64,000 nucleotides of DNA from Dethiosulfatibacter aminovorans DSM 17477 (lineage in GTDB: Bacteria > Bacillota > Clostridia > Tissierellales > Dethiosulfatibacteraceae), in assembly GCF_900142005.1 (NCBI RefSeq), contig NZ_FQZL01000010.1:1-64000 (forward strand). The letters run 5' to 3'. Position numbers and translations under genes: made by a program. Below, piece by piece: positions 1 through 8,813 of the stretch; position 1 is the stretch's first letter; each line of letters begins with the position of its first letter. The notes under the pieces are model-generated. The model was not told the DNA's origin and made no database searches. It saw only the letters and a list, made by a program, of their open reading frames with translations.

Positions 1-522
1 GCAGCATCTGAAATGGCCGACTACTACGGACTGCCATTCTTCGGAACGGCTTCATGCAGCGATGCAAAGACTGTAGATCCTCAGGCAATGGCAGAAGTGA
101 CAATGGAATTATTCTCAACATCATTAAGCAAGGCCAACATAGTCCACGACATAGGAGTAATGGACCACTGCAACAGCGTATCGCCTGCAATGGCAGTGCT
201 TGCAAACGAAATAATAAACCAGATGAAGAATTACTGCAAGGGAGTTGAAGTCAACGAGGAGACCCTGGCACTTGATGTAATACAGGACGTAGGGTTCGGA
301 GGACACTATCTGCAGCACACCCATACATTCTCAAACTTCAAGGAGATATGGTATCCTGAACTCTTCGGCAGAAAGATGGAAAATCCCGACGAGTCGGAAA
401 TCATGACAAATGTAATAAACAAGATAGATGCCATACTTGAAAACCATGAAGTTCCTGAGCTTGACAGTGAAGTGCTGGCTGAGCTTGCCAAGTGGGAAGA
501 AAAGTATAATGTACTGGTGTAA
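1..522 (+). CDS. MttB-family methyltransferase, C-terminal part
   Basis: The frame is open from base 1, so the gene starts before the window; 173 codons remain, ending at TAA. The residues match the C-terminal part of the MttB/COG5598 trimethylamine-methyltransferase superfamily. Compare CSDAKTVDPQAMAE with LTDSNTVDMQAGIE, and THTFSNFKEIWYPELF with DHTFANFRNSFIQAKLF, in the complete paralogue at 3133..4530. Members pass a methyl group from a tertiary or quaternary amine to a corrinoid protein. The visible part has no in-frame TAG, so it belongs with the pyrrolysine-free branch, whose known substrates are betaines or carnitine. The racemase-like gene follows after 43 bases on the same strand, suggesting one operon. 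The exact substrate cannot be read from this fragment. Confidence 0.85.
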   Translation, partial: AASEMADYYGLPFFGTASCSDAKTVDPQAMAEVTMELFSTSLSKANIVHDIGVMDHCNSVSPAMAVLANEIINQMKNYCKGVEVNEETLALDVIQDVGFGGHYLQHTHTFSNFKEIWYPELFGRKMENPDESEIMTNVINKIDAILENHEVPELDSEVLAELAKWEEKYNVLV

Positions 523-565
523 ACCGGTAGGAAAAAATATATAATGCAATAATATGGAGGAAGAA

Positions 566-1345
566 ATGAACAGAGACTTTGGAATCAATTACATTAAAAC
601 CAGAAAACAGCATACCTGCTACGGAATGGGAATAGGAATAATGGTCCTCGACGATGCATATCCTGGATTTCCCGGAGACGTGAGAAACGCAAGCGGATTC
701 GGATATCCTGTACAGTATGATATCGCAAAAGGAGTGGACAACTACACCCTAGTATGGGAACAGGACAAGACTCCATGCAGACAGCCGATAATTGATGCTG
801 CAAAAAGACTTGAAAACATGGGATGCAAGGCTATAGCGGCAGAATGTGGATATTTCGCATATTTCCAGAAGGATGTTGCTGGAAATGTTGATATTCCCGT
901 ATTCATGTCAAGCCTGCTGCAGGTTCCATTTATTCAGCATTTAATAGGTCCGGACAATGCTGTTGGAATCATTTGTGCTCAAAAAAGGTTCTTGACTGAT
1001 GTACACCTTCAAAATGTTGGAATCGATTTGAACAGCAAATTCCATATAGCCGGAGCACAGGACGAGTATGGATGCCCTCAGTTTGACACTTTATGGGATC
1101 ACGAGAAGAGACCTGAAATTCCTGAAAGCTATTATGACCAGTCAGAAGAGGATATGGTTAGGATTGCCAAGGAATTCGTAGCGAAGCATCCCGACATAAA
1201 GGCGATAATGCTTGAATGTACAGGAATGCAGCCTTTCGCTAGAGCGGTACAGAGAGCTGTTGACATGCCTGTATTCAGCTGGGGAACACTACTTGACTAT
1301 GCATATTCCGTAATTGCACACAGAGACTATTACGGTCACGTATAA
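566..1345 (+). CDS. Aspartate/glutamate racemase family protein
   Basis: A 259-residue protein of the Asp/Glu/hydantoin racemase superfamily. The family uses two cysteines as acid/base pair, and two fitting motifs are visible: AAECGYF around residue 95 and MLECTGMQPFA around residue 220. I chose ATG 566 because GGAGG (556-560) lies 5 bases before it; the in-frame ATG at 554 overlaps that ribosome site. The gene sits between two MttB-type methyltransferase genes and a betaine carrier, so it may act on a racemic or cyclic product of that pathway, for example a hydantoin-like or N-methyl amino acid; this is inference. True racemase activity is not shown by sequence alone, since arylmalonate decarboxylases and maleate isomerases share the fold. 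Confidence 0.75.
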   Translation: MNRDFGINYIKTRKQHTCYGMGIGIMVLDDAYPGFPGDVRNASGFGYPVQYDIAKGVDNYTLVWEQDKTPCRQPIIDAAKRLENMGCKAIAAECGYFAYFQKDVAGNVDIPVFMSSLLQVPFIQHLIGPDNAVGIICAQKRFLTDVHLQNVGIDLNSKFHIAGAQDEYGCPQFDTLWDHEKRPEIPESYYDQSEEDMVRIAKEFVAKHPDIKAIMLECTGMQPFARAVQRAVDMPVFSWGTLLDYAYSVIAHRDYYGHV

Positions 1346-1358
1346 GTCGACAGAAGAT

Positions 1359-1386
1359 TTGACATCTTTATTCAATTATATAAAAT
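1359..1386 (+). promoter_or_regulatory. Candidate sigma-A promoter before the BCCT gene
   Basis: TTGACA (1359-1364) and TAAAAT (1381-1386) are separated by 16 bases. The transcript would have a leader of about 150 nt before the BCCT start. The leader contains a 7-codon ORF (ATG at 1464, MNTDVKK) but no recognised riboswitch. Confidence 0.5.
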
Positions 1387-1542
1387 TAAATATGCGTAGA
1401 CATATGAACAATTTTCTTGCAAGTCTGAGGTTTTACAGTATAGAATATAGAGGAATTAAAGAGATGAATACAGATGTCAAAAAATAAATTTGAACGACCC
1501 GAGATTAAAGTGCACAGCTAATTTTTGATGAGGGAGTTTAAT

Positions 1543-3117
1543 ATGAATAAAGAAAGTTTGATTAAAAGAATCAGGTTTATACCTACCGCGTTTCCCGTTT
1601 TAGTATTTGGTGTATTGATAGTGCTTGGCTTTATGAATGCAGATGCCTTTGTCAGCATTCTTTGGGGGGTTTTCGAGTGGCTTATGGTAAATGTCGGATG
1701 GGCGGTAGACCTTGGATGTCTTGCGTTTGTCATATGTCTGCTGGTTCTTTGCATTCACCCGGTTGGTAAGATCAGATTCGGTGGACCTGAAGCGAAACCC
1801 CAGTTTTCAACATGGAACTGGTGGGCTATATCACTTTGTGCAGGAATAGGAACAGGTATTGTTTTCTGGGGAGCCGTTGAACCCCTGCTTCATTCCATGA
1901 GACCTGCTGGAGGGATGGGACTTGAACCTGGAAGTTCGGAAGCAATGATCTGGGCCATGAGAACTTCATTCCTTCACTGGACACTTACTCCGTATTCAAT
2001 ATATGTAATAGCGGGAGTTGCAATAGGATATGCATATTACAACCTTGGCAAGCCATACGCTGTAAGTTCAGGACTCTGTCTGCTGAACAACGGCAAGGAT
2101 TTGAACCCTATGACAGTAAATATAGTTGACGGTATAACCTTGCTTGCAATAACAGGTGGTGTTGCAGGATCACTGGGATATGGACTGCTTCAGGTAGGAA
2201 GCGGACTGGAATTTGTATTTGGGGTAGTTCCGGGACCTCCCGTATGGATAGGAATAGCATTGGTAATAATTACAGCTTACACGATTTCGAGTGCGACCGG
2301 CCTTGACAGGGGTATCAAGTGGTTGAGCGACAAGAACGCCTGGATATTCATAGGATTGCTTGTTTTTGTCACAATATTTGGACCTACGGCTAGAATGCTT
2401 AACATTACCACCCAGTCACTTGGATCATATGTAGCGAATTTCATAGAAGGAATGACATTTACAGATGCATTCGGTACGGACCTTTGGCCACAGTGGTGGG
2501 ACATGTATTGGTTTGTTGACTGGCTGTCATTTGGACCTATTGTCGGACTTTTCCTGATAAAGCTTTGTTACGGAAGAACCATAAGAGAATTCATTATAGT
2601 AAACCTCATAGCGCCATCATTATTTGGAATGATATGGTTTGGAATGTTCGGTGGATTCGCACTGGATCTTCAAATAGTGCAGGGAGTAGACCTTCTTGGA
2701 TTTATGGATGCCAACGGCCTTGAAAGCTTGATGTATGAAGTGTTTGCTTATGTGCCATTGACAGGTTTGATAAGACCGTTGATGATTATTACAATAATGC
2801 TTTCATTCATCACTCTTGCAGACTCAATGACGTCTACCGTATCCATCATGTCAATGAAGGACAACCATGACGTGAATGAGGCGCCTCTTGGAATCAAATT
2901 GTTCTGGGGACTGTTGATGGGTCTTACTTCAATCATATTCGTCCTGAACGGAGGACTCGAAGGTATCAAGGTTGTCAAGACAATTGCAGGATTCCCAATA
3001 CTGGTTATTGAAGTTGTAATGATGTTTGGATTCATCAGATACATGACAAGGAATTCAAAGAAAGAGATTAAAGATAATATAGAATACATGGAAAAAATGG
3101 AAGAATCAGTATCATAA
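1543..3117 (+). CDS. BCCT family betaine/carnitine/choline transporter
   Basis: A 524-residue membrane protein with about 12 hydrophobic segments. BCCT hallmarks are visible: CAGIGTGIVFWGAVEP near residue 95, and WFVDWLSFGPIVGLFL followed by YGRTIREF near residues 325-350, the conserved transmembrane 8 and helix 7 region of the family. AGGGAG (1531-1536) is 6 bases before ATG 1543, which decides the start over TTG 1525 and ATG 1528. BCCT carriers import glycine betaine, carnitine, choline or related quaternary amines by Na+ symport, proton symport or exchange. Flanked by MttB-type methyltransferases, it most likely brings in the methylated amine they demethylate rather than serving only osmoprotection. 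The MttB gene starts 15 bases after its stop. Confidence 0.92.
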   Translation: MNKESLIKRIRFIPTAFPVLVFGVLIVLGFMNADAFVSILWGVFEWLMVNVGWAVDLGCLAFVICLLVLCIHPVGKIRFGGPEAKPQFSTWNWWAISLCAGIGTGIVFWGAVEPLLHSMRPAGGMGLEPGSSEAMIWAMRTSFLHWTLTPYSIYVIAGVAIGYAYYNLGKPYAVSSGLCLLNNGKDLNPMTVNIVDGITLLAITGGVAGSLGYGLLQVGSGLEFVFGVVPGPPVWIGIALVIITAYTISSATGLDRGIKWLSDKNAWIFIGLLVFVTIFGPTARMLNITTQSLGSYVANFIEGMTFTDAFGTDLWPQWWDMYWFVDWLSFGPIVGLFLIKLCYGRTIREFIIVNLIAPSLFGMIWFGMFGGFALDLQIVQGVDLLGFMDANGLESLMYEVFAYVPLTGLIRPLMIITIMLSFITLADSMTSTVSIMSMKDNHDVNEAPLGIKLFWGLLMGLTSIIFVLNGGLEGIKVVKTIAGFPILVIEVVMMFGFIRYMTRNSKKEIKDNIEYMEKMEESVS

Positions 3118-3132
3118 AGGAAAGGTAGAAAA

Positions 3133-4530
3133 ATGAAAATTAGAGATAACTTTTTTACAGAACAGGAAATAGAGAAGCTGCATAAGGCAACTGTCAGAGT
3201 GCTGACTGAAGTTGGTGTTGAATTTAATACGTCAGATGCACTGGAACTCTTCAGACAGAACAATGTCAAGGTGGAAGGTAAAAAAGTTTTCATAGACGAA
3301 GACACCCTGTGGAAAGCTTTGAAGACAGTACCGTCTGAATTTATATTGTCAGGAAGAACAGAGAAGGATGATGTCTTGGTAGGTGGAGGGAAAACGATTT
3401 ATGCCCCTGCCTCAGGACCAGTCTATGTTCAGAGAAACAACGAGAGAAGGAGTACAACCGGCGAGGATTATATTAATCTTTTGAAGATTTTCCAGACATC
3501 GGATGTTATCCCGGTGATCAATGCCAACATGACGGAACCGCAAGATATGGATTTTGAGGAGAGGGACGGTTTCAGGCTGAAGAAATGCCTCGAATTGACT
3601 ACCAAGCCTCTTATGGGTTTCACTACGGGAACCGAAGATTCAGAAAACTGTGTAAGGACCATAAAGGGTTTTTACGATGATACAGACAAGCATGTTGTAC
3701 TGGGAGTAATAAGTCCGGTGTCTCCTCTATGCTTCGACGAATCGATGATAGAGGGAATGAATGTCTATGCCAGGGAAAACCAGCCCGTGCTCATAGCAAG
3801 CTGTTCGTTGCCGGGAGCGACAAGTCCCGTAACAATGGCTGGAACTCTTGTAACCAATAATGCCGAAGTGCTGGCTGGAATAGTGTATACCCAGTTGTTG
3901 AGACCAGGTCTTCCTGTGATTTATGGAGGAACAACTCCGTCATGTGACATGAGAATGGTAACTCCTGCAATAGGATCTCCAGAAACAGGCCTCTTCACCT
4001 ATGGATACAGGGCTCTAAGTGCCCACTATGGAATGCCGTGCAGGTCCGGAGGCTCCTTGACGGATTCAAACACTGTAGACATGCAGGCCGGAATAGAGTC
4101 AACCTACAGCATACTGAGCGCATCCATAGCTGGAATAGACTATGTTCTTCAGTCGTGTGGGATACTTGAATCCTTCAATTCACTTTGCTTTGAAAAGATA
4201 ATAATTGACGAGGAAAACATCAGGATGGCAAAGAGGTATGTTTCAGGGTTTGAGATAACCGATGAAACCATAGCCTTTGACCTAATTAAGCAGATAGGGT
4301 CTGAAGGGACATACATAACAAGCGACCACACCTTTGCCAATTTTAGAAACTCGTTCATTCAGGCAAAGCTCTTTTCAAAAGTGCCTTATGAAAATTGGGA
4401 GATGAATGAAAAGAAGGATGTCTTCCAGATGGCAAAAGAAGCTGTGGCACAGAGACTCGAGGAATATAAGAAGCCTGAACTCACTGAGGTACAGGCGGAA
4501 TATTTAAATGGCATTGAAGTAACTGTTTAA
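3133..4530 (+). CDS. MttB-family (non-pyrrolysine) amine methyltransferase
   Basis: A full-length, 465-residue member of the trimethylamine-methyltransferase superfamily (COG5598). It runs uninterrupted by TAG, unlike the pyrrolysine-containing MttB. At the region where MttB carries pyrrolysine it reads GGSLTDSNTVDMQAGIE. Characterised relatives without pyrrolysine demethylate glycine betaine (MtgB), proline betaine (MtpB) or carnitine (MtcB) and hand the methyl group to a corrinoid protein. It lies 15 bases behind the BCCT carrier and is followed by a strong terminator, so it closes this transcription unit. No corrinoid protein or corrinoid:folate methyltransferase is inside the window; they may lie upstream. 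Substrate is unassigned. Confidence 0.88.
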   Translation: MKIRDNFFTEQEIEKLHKATVRVLTEVGVEFNTSDALELFRQNNVKVEGKKVFIDEDTLWKALKTVPSEFILSGRTEKDDVLVGGGKTIYAPASGPVYVQRNNERRSTTGEDYINLLKIFQTSDVIPVINANMTEPQDMDFEERDGFRLKKCLELTTKPLMGFTTGTEDSENCVRTIKGFYDDTDKHVVLGVISPVSPLCFDESMIEGMNVYARENQPVLIASCSLPGATSPVTMAGTLVTNNAEVLAGIVYTQLLRPGLPVIYGGTTPSCDMRMVTPAIGSPETGLFTYGYRALSAHYGMPCRSGGSLTDSNTVDMQAGIESTYSILSASIAGIDYVLQSCGILESFNSLCFEKIIIDEENIRMAKRYVSGFEITDETIAFDLIKQIGSEGTYITSDHTFANFRNSFIQAKLFSKVPYENWEMNEKKDVFQMAKEAVAQRLEEYKKPELTEVQAEYLNGIEVTV

Positions 4531-4553
4531 CAAAAATCAATAAAGCATCAATC

Positions 4554-4588
4554 GACTCCTGTAGAATTTCTATGGGAGTCTTCTTTTT
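4554..4588 (+). terminator. Rho-independent terminator of the amine operon
   Basis: An 11-bp stem (4554-4564 with 4570-4580, two G-U pairs) with an AATTT loop, followed by TTCTTTTT. Confidence 0.85.
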
Positions 4589-4694
4589 GCTAAAATGAAT
4601 AATATGAAAGAAAAATGTTAAATATAAGTTGTTTTAATAGATTAATGCAGGCATTTCTGGTAGAATAGTTATGAATTAAAACAAGGAGAATTAA

Positions 4695-5600
4695 ATGATA
4701 CAAATATACAACCAATTGAAGAATAAGGTAAAAGGAACAATTGTCAAAAATTTCAAGATCAAGGATCAGACATACTTTAGAATTGGTGGCAGCGTGGATT
4801 TGTTCATCGAACCTGAAGACGAAGAATCCCTTAGGAACACGCTTGAAATAATCAATGGAAACATACCATTTTATATAATAGGAAACGGAACGAACCTCCT
4901 CTTTTCGGACGATGGATACAAGGGGGCTGTAATAAAGATAGGAAACAATTTCAACGGCATAAGACTGGAAGACAACAAAATTAAACTTGGAGCTGGAACG
5001 CTTCTTTCAAGAACTTCAAGGTTTGCAGCGGACAATGCCCTTAAAGGTATGGAATTCGCCAGTGGCATCCCCGGATATGTTGGTGGAGCCATAGCAATGA
5101 ATGCTGGAGCCTACGGCGGAGAAATGGTGGATGTTGTAAAGAAAGTCAAATGCATGGATTACGACGGAAACGTATACTGGTTTACAAATGAGGAAATGCA
5201 CTTTTCCTACAGGAACAGCAGGGTTTTCAAGGAAAACCTGATAGTTCTTGAAGCAGAGCTTGAGCTGGAGCCGGGGAACCGTGAAGAGATAAACAGTACA
5301 ATTAATGATTTGACTGAAAAAAGGCTTGCCAAACAGCCTATAGAAAAGCCAAGCGCCGGAAGCACCTTCAAAAGACCAAAAGACGGATATGCGGCAAAAC
5401 TTATCCAGGATGCGGGTCTTAAGGGAATGAGACACAGAGGCGCCATGATTTCCGACAAGCACTGCGGATTCATAGTAAATGAAGACAATGCAAAATCTTC
5501 AGATGTACTTTCTCTCATGAGAGTTGTAAGAGAAACAGTATTCAACAGGTTTGGAATCATGCTTGAACCTGAGGTAAGGATAATTGGAGAAGAATTCTAG
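4695..5600 (+). CDS. murB: UDP-N-acetylmuramate dehydrogenase MurB
   Basis: 301 residues. MurB reduces UDP-GlcNAc-enolpyruvate to UDP-MurNAc with FAD and NADPH in peptidoglycan precursor synthesis in the cytosol. The FAD-binding part shows YFRIGGSVDLF near residue 28, IIGNGTNLLF near 60 and SGIPGYVGGAIAMNAGAYGG near 115-135. Catalytic elements are SYRNSR, KPSAGSTFKRP (the serine proton donor) and LEPEVRIIG (the C-terminal glutamate). AAGGAG lies 7 bases before ATG 4695. The PHP gene begins 17 bases after the stop and rapZ follows it, an order often seen in Clostridia. Confidence 0.97.
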   Translation: MIQIYNQLKNKVKGTIVKNFKIKDQTYFRIGGSVDLFIEPEDEESLRNTLEIINGNIPFYIIGNGTNLLFSDDGYKGAVIKIGNNFNGIRLEDNKIKLGAGTLLSRTSRFAADNALKGMEFASGIPGYVGGAIAMNAGAYGGEMVDVVKKVKCMDYDGNVYWFTNEEMHFSYRNSRVFKENLIVLEAELELEPGNREEINSTINDLTEKRLAKQPIEKPSAGSTFKRPKDGYAAKLIQDAGLKGMRHRGAMISDKHCGFIVNEDNAKSSDVLSLMRVVRETVFNRFGIMLEPEVRIIGEEF

Positions 5601-5617
5601 GAGGACTTTAAAAGTCT

Positions 5618-6358
5618 ATGAAACTGTACAGTGATTATCACATTCATTCAAAGTATTCAAAAAACGGTCATTGTAAAAGTGAACTGGAAAAAATAGTTAT
5701 AACCGCTGTTGACAAGGGACTTAGGGAGATAGCGGTTTCCGACCATGGAATAAGGCACTTTCTCTATGGAACAAGCGACAAGAATATCATCAAGGCAAGA
5801 AAAGAGATAGACATATTGAAAGATAAATATCCTGAAATAGACATAAAACTCGGCATAGAGGCAAATCTTATCTCATATGACGGGGATACGGACATTACCC
5901 AGGTTGTTGTGGATAACTGCGACATCATATTGTTGGGCATACACTTTGGTGTGATATTCAAGGGTCTGTGGGGAAGCATAAGGTTTTTCAAGTTGAATTT
6001 CCTCGGAAGATTCATTAGCCCCTTGAGGAAATATATGGCAGGGATAAACACCGATGGGCTGATAAAGGCGATGGAGAAATATGACATAGACATAATAACC
6101 CATCCTGGAGACAAGGTCCCCGTAGATATCGAAAGACTGGCGGAAGCAGCCGAAAGAACAAATACGGCACTCGAAATAAACAATTCCCATAGACATTTGA
6201 ATATTGAAGAAATTAGGACGGCATCAAAATACAAGGTTGATTTTTATATAGGATCGGATGCACATGTTTATGAAGCAATAGGGGAGTTTTCCGATTCTTA
6301 TGATAGAATAGAAAAAGCGGGTCTTGGAAGTGACAGAATAATCAATCTGGAGGTATAA
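5618..6358 (+). CDS. PHP-domain metal-dependent hydrolase
   Basis: 246 residues of the polymerase-and-histidinol-phosphatase (PHP) superfamily, YcdX-like. Metal-binding motifs occur in order: HIHS near residue 8, SDHGIRHF near 42, GIEANL near 80, LLGIHFGV near 105, ITHPGDK near 165, LEINNSH near 190 and GSDAHVYEA near 212. Such proteins are usually phosphoesterases using a trinuclear metal centre; the substrate is not evident. It lies between murB and rapZ, and its last codons contain the ribosome site for rapZ. Confidence 0.85.
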   Translation: MKLYSDYHIHSKYSKNGHCKSELEKIVITAVDKGLREIAVSDHGIRHFLYGTSDKNIIKARKEIDILKDKYPEIDIKLGIEANLISYDGDTDITQVVVDNCDIILLGIHFGVIFKGLWGSIRFFKLNFLGRFISPLRKYMAGINTDGLIKAMEKYDIDIITHPGDKVPVDIERLAEAAERTNTALEINNSHRHLNIEEIRTASKYKVDFYIGSDAHVYEAIGEFSDSYDRIEKAGLGSDRIINLEV

Positions 6359-6359
6359 T

Positions 6360-7214
6360 ATGAGATTTGTAATAATAACGGGTATGTCCGGGGCAGGAAG
6401 AAGTCTTGCTGCCAAGGCATTTGAGGATATGAATTACTACTGTATGGACAATCTGCCTCCATCTCTTCTTCCTGAGTTTGCGAAGTTGTGCAGGGAATCG
6501 TCAAAGTCCATAGAAAAGGTGGCTGTTGTAGTGGATATCAGGGGCGGCGTGTTTTTCAAGGACTTGTTTGAAAGTCTTGAGACTCTTCAGAATGAAGGTA
6601 TAGACTATGAAATAGTATTCCTTGATGCTGCGGATGAAATTCTTGTGAAAAGATTCAAGGAACACAGAAGGCCTCATCCTGTCAACCCTACAGGGAGAAT
6701 AATAGAGGGAATTACTACTGAAAGGGCAATGCTGAGGGAAGTGAAGGACAAGTCCGACTACATATTGGATACTTCAAGCTTCACCAATGCAATGCTTAAG
6801 GAAGAACTTAATGAAATATTCCTCAGGGGAAATATACAGAAAAACATCACCATATCCATAATTTCCTTTGGTTTCAAGAAGGGAATACCTGTGGACTGCG
6901 ACCTTATATTTGATGTGAGATTCCTCCCGAATCCCCACTATATTGAGGAACTGCAGCCTCTCAACGGTAATGACAAGGAAGTTCAGGACTATGTAATGGA
7001 TTTTGAGCAGAGCAGGGTTTTCCTGGACAAGCTTGAGGATATGATGAAGTTCCTTATACCCCACTACCAAAAGGAAGGCAAGTCTCAGCTGGTAATAGGA
7101 ATAGGGTGTACAGGTGGCAAGCACAGGTCTGTAACTATAGCAAATCTTCTGGGAGACAGGATAGGATCCGAGAACTACAGGACAGTAATCACCCACAGGG
7201 ATGTATACAAGTAA
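6360..7214 (+). CDS. rapZ: RapZ/YvcJ nucleotide-binding protein
   Basis: 284 residues, standard length. The N-terminal P-loop GMSGAGRS (residues 8-15) and the C-terminal signature GIGCTGGKHRSVTIANLLGD mark the RapZ family (RNase adapter in enterobacteria; YvcJ in Bacillus binds ATP/GTP and affects competence). The ATG follows the PHP stop by one base and uses a GGAGGT inside the previous gene, so translation is coupled. In many Bacillota rapZ is followed by yvcK and whiA; here argH comes next instead. Confidence 0.96.
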   Translation: MRFVIITGMSGAGRSLAAKAFEDMNYYCMDNLPPSLLPEFAKLCRESSKSIEKVAVVVDIRGGVFFKDLFESLETLQNEGIDYEIVFLDAADEILVKRFKEHRRPHPVNPTGRIIEGITTERAMLREVKDKSDYILDTSSFTNAMLKEELNEIFLRGNIQKNITISIISFGFKKGIPVDCDLIFDVRFLPNPHYIEELQPLNGNDKEVQDYVMDFEQSRVFLDKLEDMMKFLIPHYQKEGKSQLVIGIGCTGGKHRSVTIANLLGDRIGSENYRTVITHRDVYK

Positions 7215-7287
7215 AGAAATTATCACCGGTTATAATTAAGAATTTAATGAAACAATATTGGAATTGATAACATATTAAGAAAGGAGA

Positions 7288-7326
7288 ATGTGCTGGAATC
7301 AATTGATTTCGGCATGCAATGTTTAG
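7288..7326 (+). CDS. 12-codon leader ORF in front of argH
   Basis: ATG at 7288 directly follows AAGGAG (7281-7286) and encodes MCWNQLISACNV. Its TAG stop (7324-7326) abuts the argH ATG at 7327. The argH start itself has no Shine-Dalgarno sequence, so argH is probably translated by ribosomes that finish the leader and restart. Two cysteines and one tryptophan are present but no arginine, so classical arginine attenuation is not suggested. The peptide may have no function beyond coupling. Confidence 0.5.
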   Translation: MCWNQLISACNV

Positions 7327-8700
7327 ATGGCTAATTTATGGAGCGGTAGATTTGAAAAAAGCATGGACAAATTGATGGAGGAGCTAAATGCATCAATCGA
7401 TCTCGACAGAAGATATTACGATGTGGACATCAAAGGCAGTATAGCACATGTCACCATGCTTGGAGAACAGGGAATAGTTACTGAAGAAGAAGCGGCGGCA
7501 ATAAGGGAAGGTCTTGAAAAAATCAGGAAGATGATAGAAAATGATGAAATAGAATTTTCTACAAGACTTGAGGACATCCACATGACTGTTGAGACCTACC
7601 TTATCAAGGAAATCGGCGATGTAGGAAAGAAACTTCATACGGGAAGAAGTAGAAATGACCAGGTTGCACTTGATACAAGACTTTTCATGAAGAAGGAGCT
7701 TGGTGAAATATATGAGGAAATAAGGACCCTTCTGAATGTGATACTCAAGAAGGCCGAAGAATACAAGTCTGAGATAATGATAGGCTTCACTCATCTTCAA
7801 CATGCACAGCCTGTCACAATAGGATTCCACCTTATGGCGTACTTTCAGATGTTCAAAAGGGACCTTGAGAGGATAGAGGACTGTCTCAAGAGAATAGACT
7901 ATAATCCTCTTGGAGCGGGAGCCCTGGCTGGAACAACTGTAAACATAAACAGACACAGGACTACGGAATTGCTTGGATTTTCAAATATTACAGAAAATGC
8001 AATGGATTCGGTATCGGACAAGGATTTTGTACTTGAGTTCCTGAGTGATGCCGCAATATGCATAATGCATCTCAGTAGATTCTCTGAGGAATTCATAATT
8101 TGGAACTCACAGGAATTCGGATATATAGACATAGACGATGCCTACTGTACAGGAAGCAGCATCATGCCCCAGAAGAAAAACCCTGACATAGCCGAGCTTA
8201 TCAGAGGAAAGACGGGAAGGGTTTATGGAAATCTCATGACCATGCTTACTGTGATGAAGGGAACACCTTTGGCATACAACAAGGACTTCCAGGAAGACAA
8301 GGCAGCATTGTTTGATTCATTGGATACATTGAGGATATGTGTAAAGGTATTTGCAAAGATGCTTGAAAACACCGAATTCAAGACTGAAGAGATATCAAAG
8401 CACCTGGGCAAGGGATTCCTTGCAGCTACAGACATAGCCGAGCATATGGTAAAGCAGAACGTACCTTTCAGGGAAGCCCATGAAATAGTTGGAAATATGG
8501 TAAAATACTGTGAAAACAACAATATGGGTCTTGAAGATATCAAGGAAGAGAATTATCCTGAAATAAGTGAAAAGCTTACAGCAAATATGATACCTGAACT
8601 TTCAGCAAGAGCATGTGTAGACAGAAGGGTATCCTACGGTGGAACTGCAGTAAGTGATGTTGAGAGACAGATAGAAGCAGGGAAAAAATACATGGCATAA
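7327..8700 (+). CDS. argH: Argininosuccinate lyase
   Basis: 457 residues, the usual length. ArgH splits argininosuccinate into arginine and fumarate, the last step of arginine synthesis. The superfamily signature GSSIMPQKKNPD (near residues 278-289, with the catalytic serine loop) is present, as are LHTGRSRNDQVA near 110 and TVNINRHRTTELLGF near 205-220. The N-terminal MANLWSGRFEKSMD is typical for the family and supports ATG 7327. No other arg gene is nearby. A double hairpin follows, before the convergent putP. Confidence 0.97.
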   Translation: MANLWSGRFEKSMDKLMEELNASIDLDRRYYDVDIKGSIAHVTMLGEQGIVTEEEAAAIREGLEKIRKMIENDEIEFSTRLEDIHMTVETYLIKEIGDVGKKLHTGRSRNDQVALDTRLFMKKELGEIYEEIRTLLNVILKKAEEYKSEIMIGFTHLQHAQPVTIGFHLMAYFQMFKRDLERIEDCLKRIDYNPLGAGALAGTTVNINRHRTTELLGFSNITENAMDSVSDKDFVLEFLSDAAICIMHLSRFSEEFIIWNSQEFGYIDIDDAYCTGSSIMPQKKNPDIAELIRGKTGRVYGNLMTMLTVMKGTPLAYNKDFQEDKAALFDSLDTLRICVKVFAKMLENTEFKTEEISKHLGKGFLAATDIAEHMVKQNVPFREAHEIVGNMVKYCENNNMGLEDIKEENYPEISEKLTANMIPELSARACVDRRVSYGGTAVSDVERQIEAGKKYMA

Positions 8701-8703
8701 CAA

Positions 8704-8735
8704 AAAACAAAAGGAACAGTTCTTTTTGTTTTAAA
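8704..8735 (+). terminator. Terminator hairpin after argH
   Basis: Nearly perfect self-complementary stretch (arms 8704-8717 and 8719-8732, one G-U pair) directly behind the argH stop, with T-rich 3' arm. It probably acts together with the next hairpin. Confidence 0.6.
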
Positions 8736-8738
8736 AAT

Positions 8739-8786
8739 AAAATCATGACAAGGAAATTGTGAAAATATCCTTTGTCATGATTTTTT
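8739..8786. terminator. Bidirectional terminator between argH and putP
   Basis: Arms AAAATCATGACAA and its complement with one bulged A, then GGA/TCC; A-run on the left and TTTTTT on the right, so it can stop transcription from either side. Confidence 0.8.
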
Positions 8787-8813
8787 GCATTAATTCATTT
8801 CATTACATATTTA

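Noticed and set aside
7324..7329. TAG between the leader ORF and argH as a pyrrolysine read-through codon fusing the two
   Set aside because: The argH N-terminus MANLWSGRF is complete at its own ATG, no pyrrolysine genes are visible, and the MttB homologue here lacks TAG.
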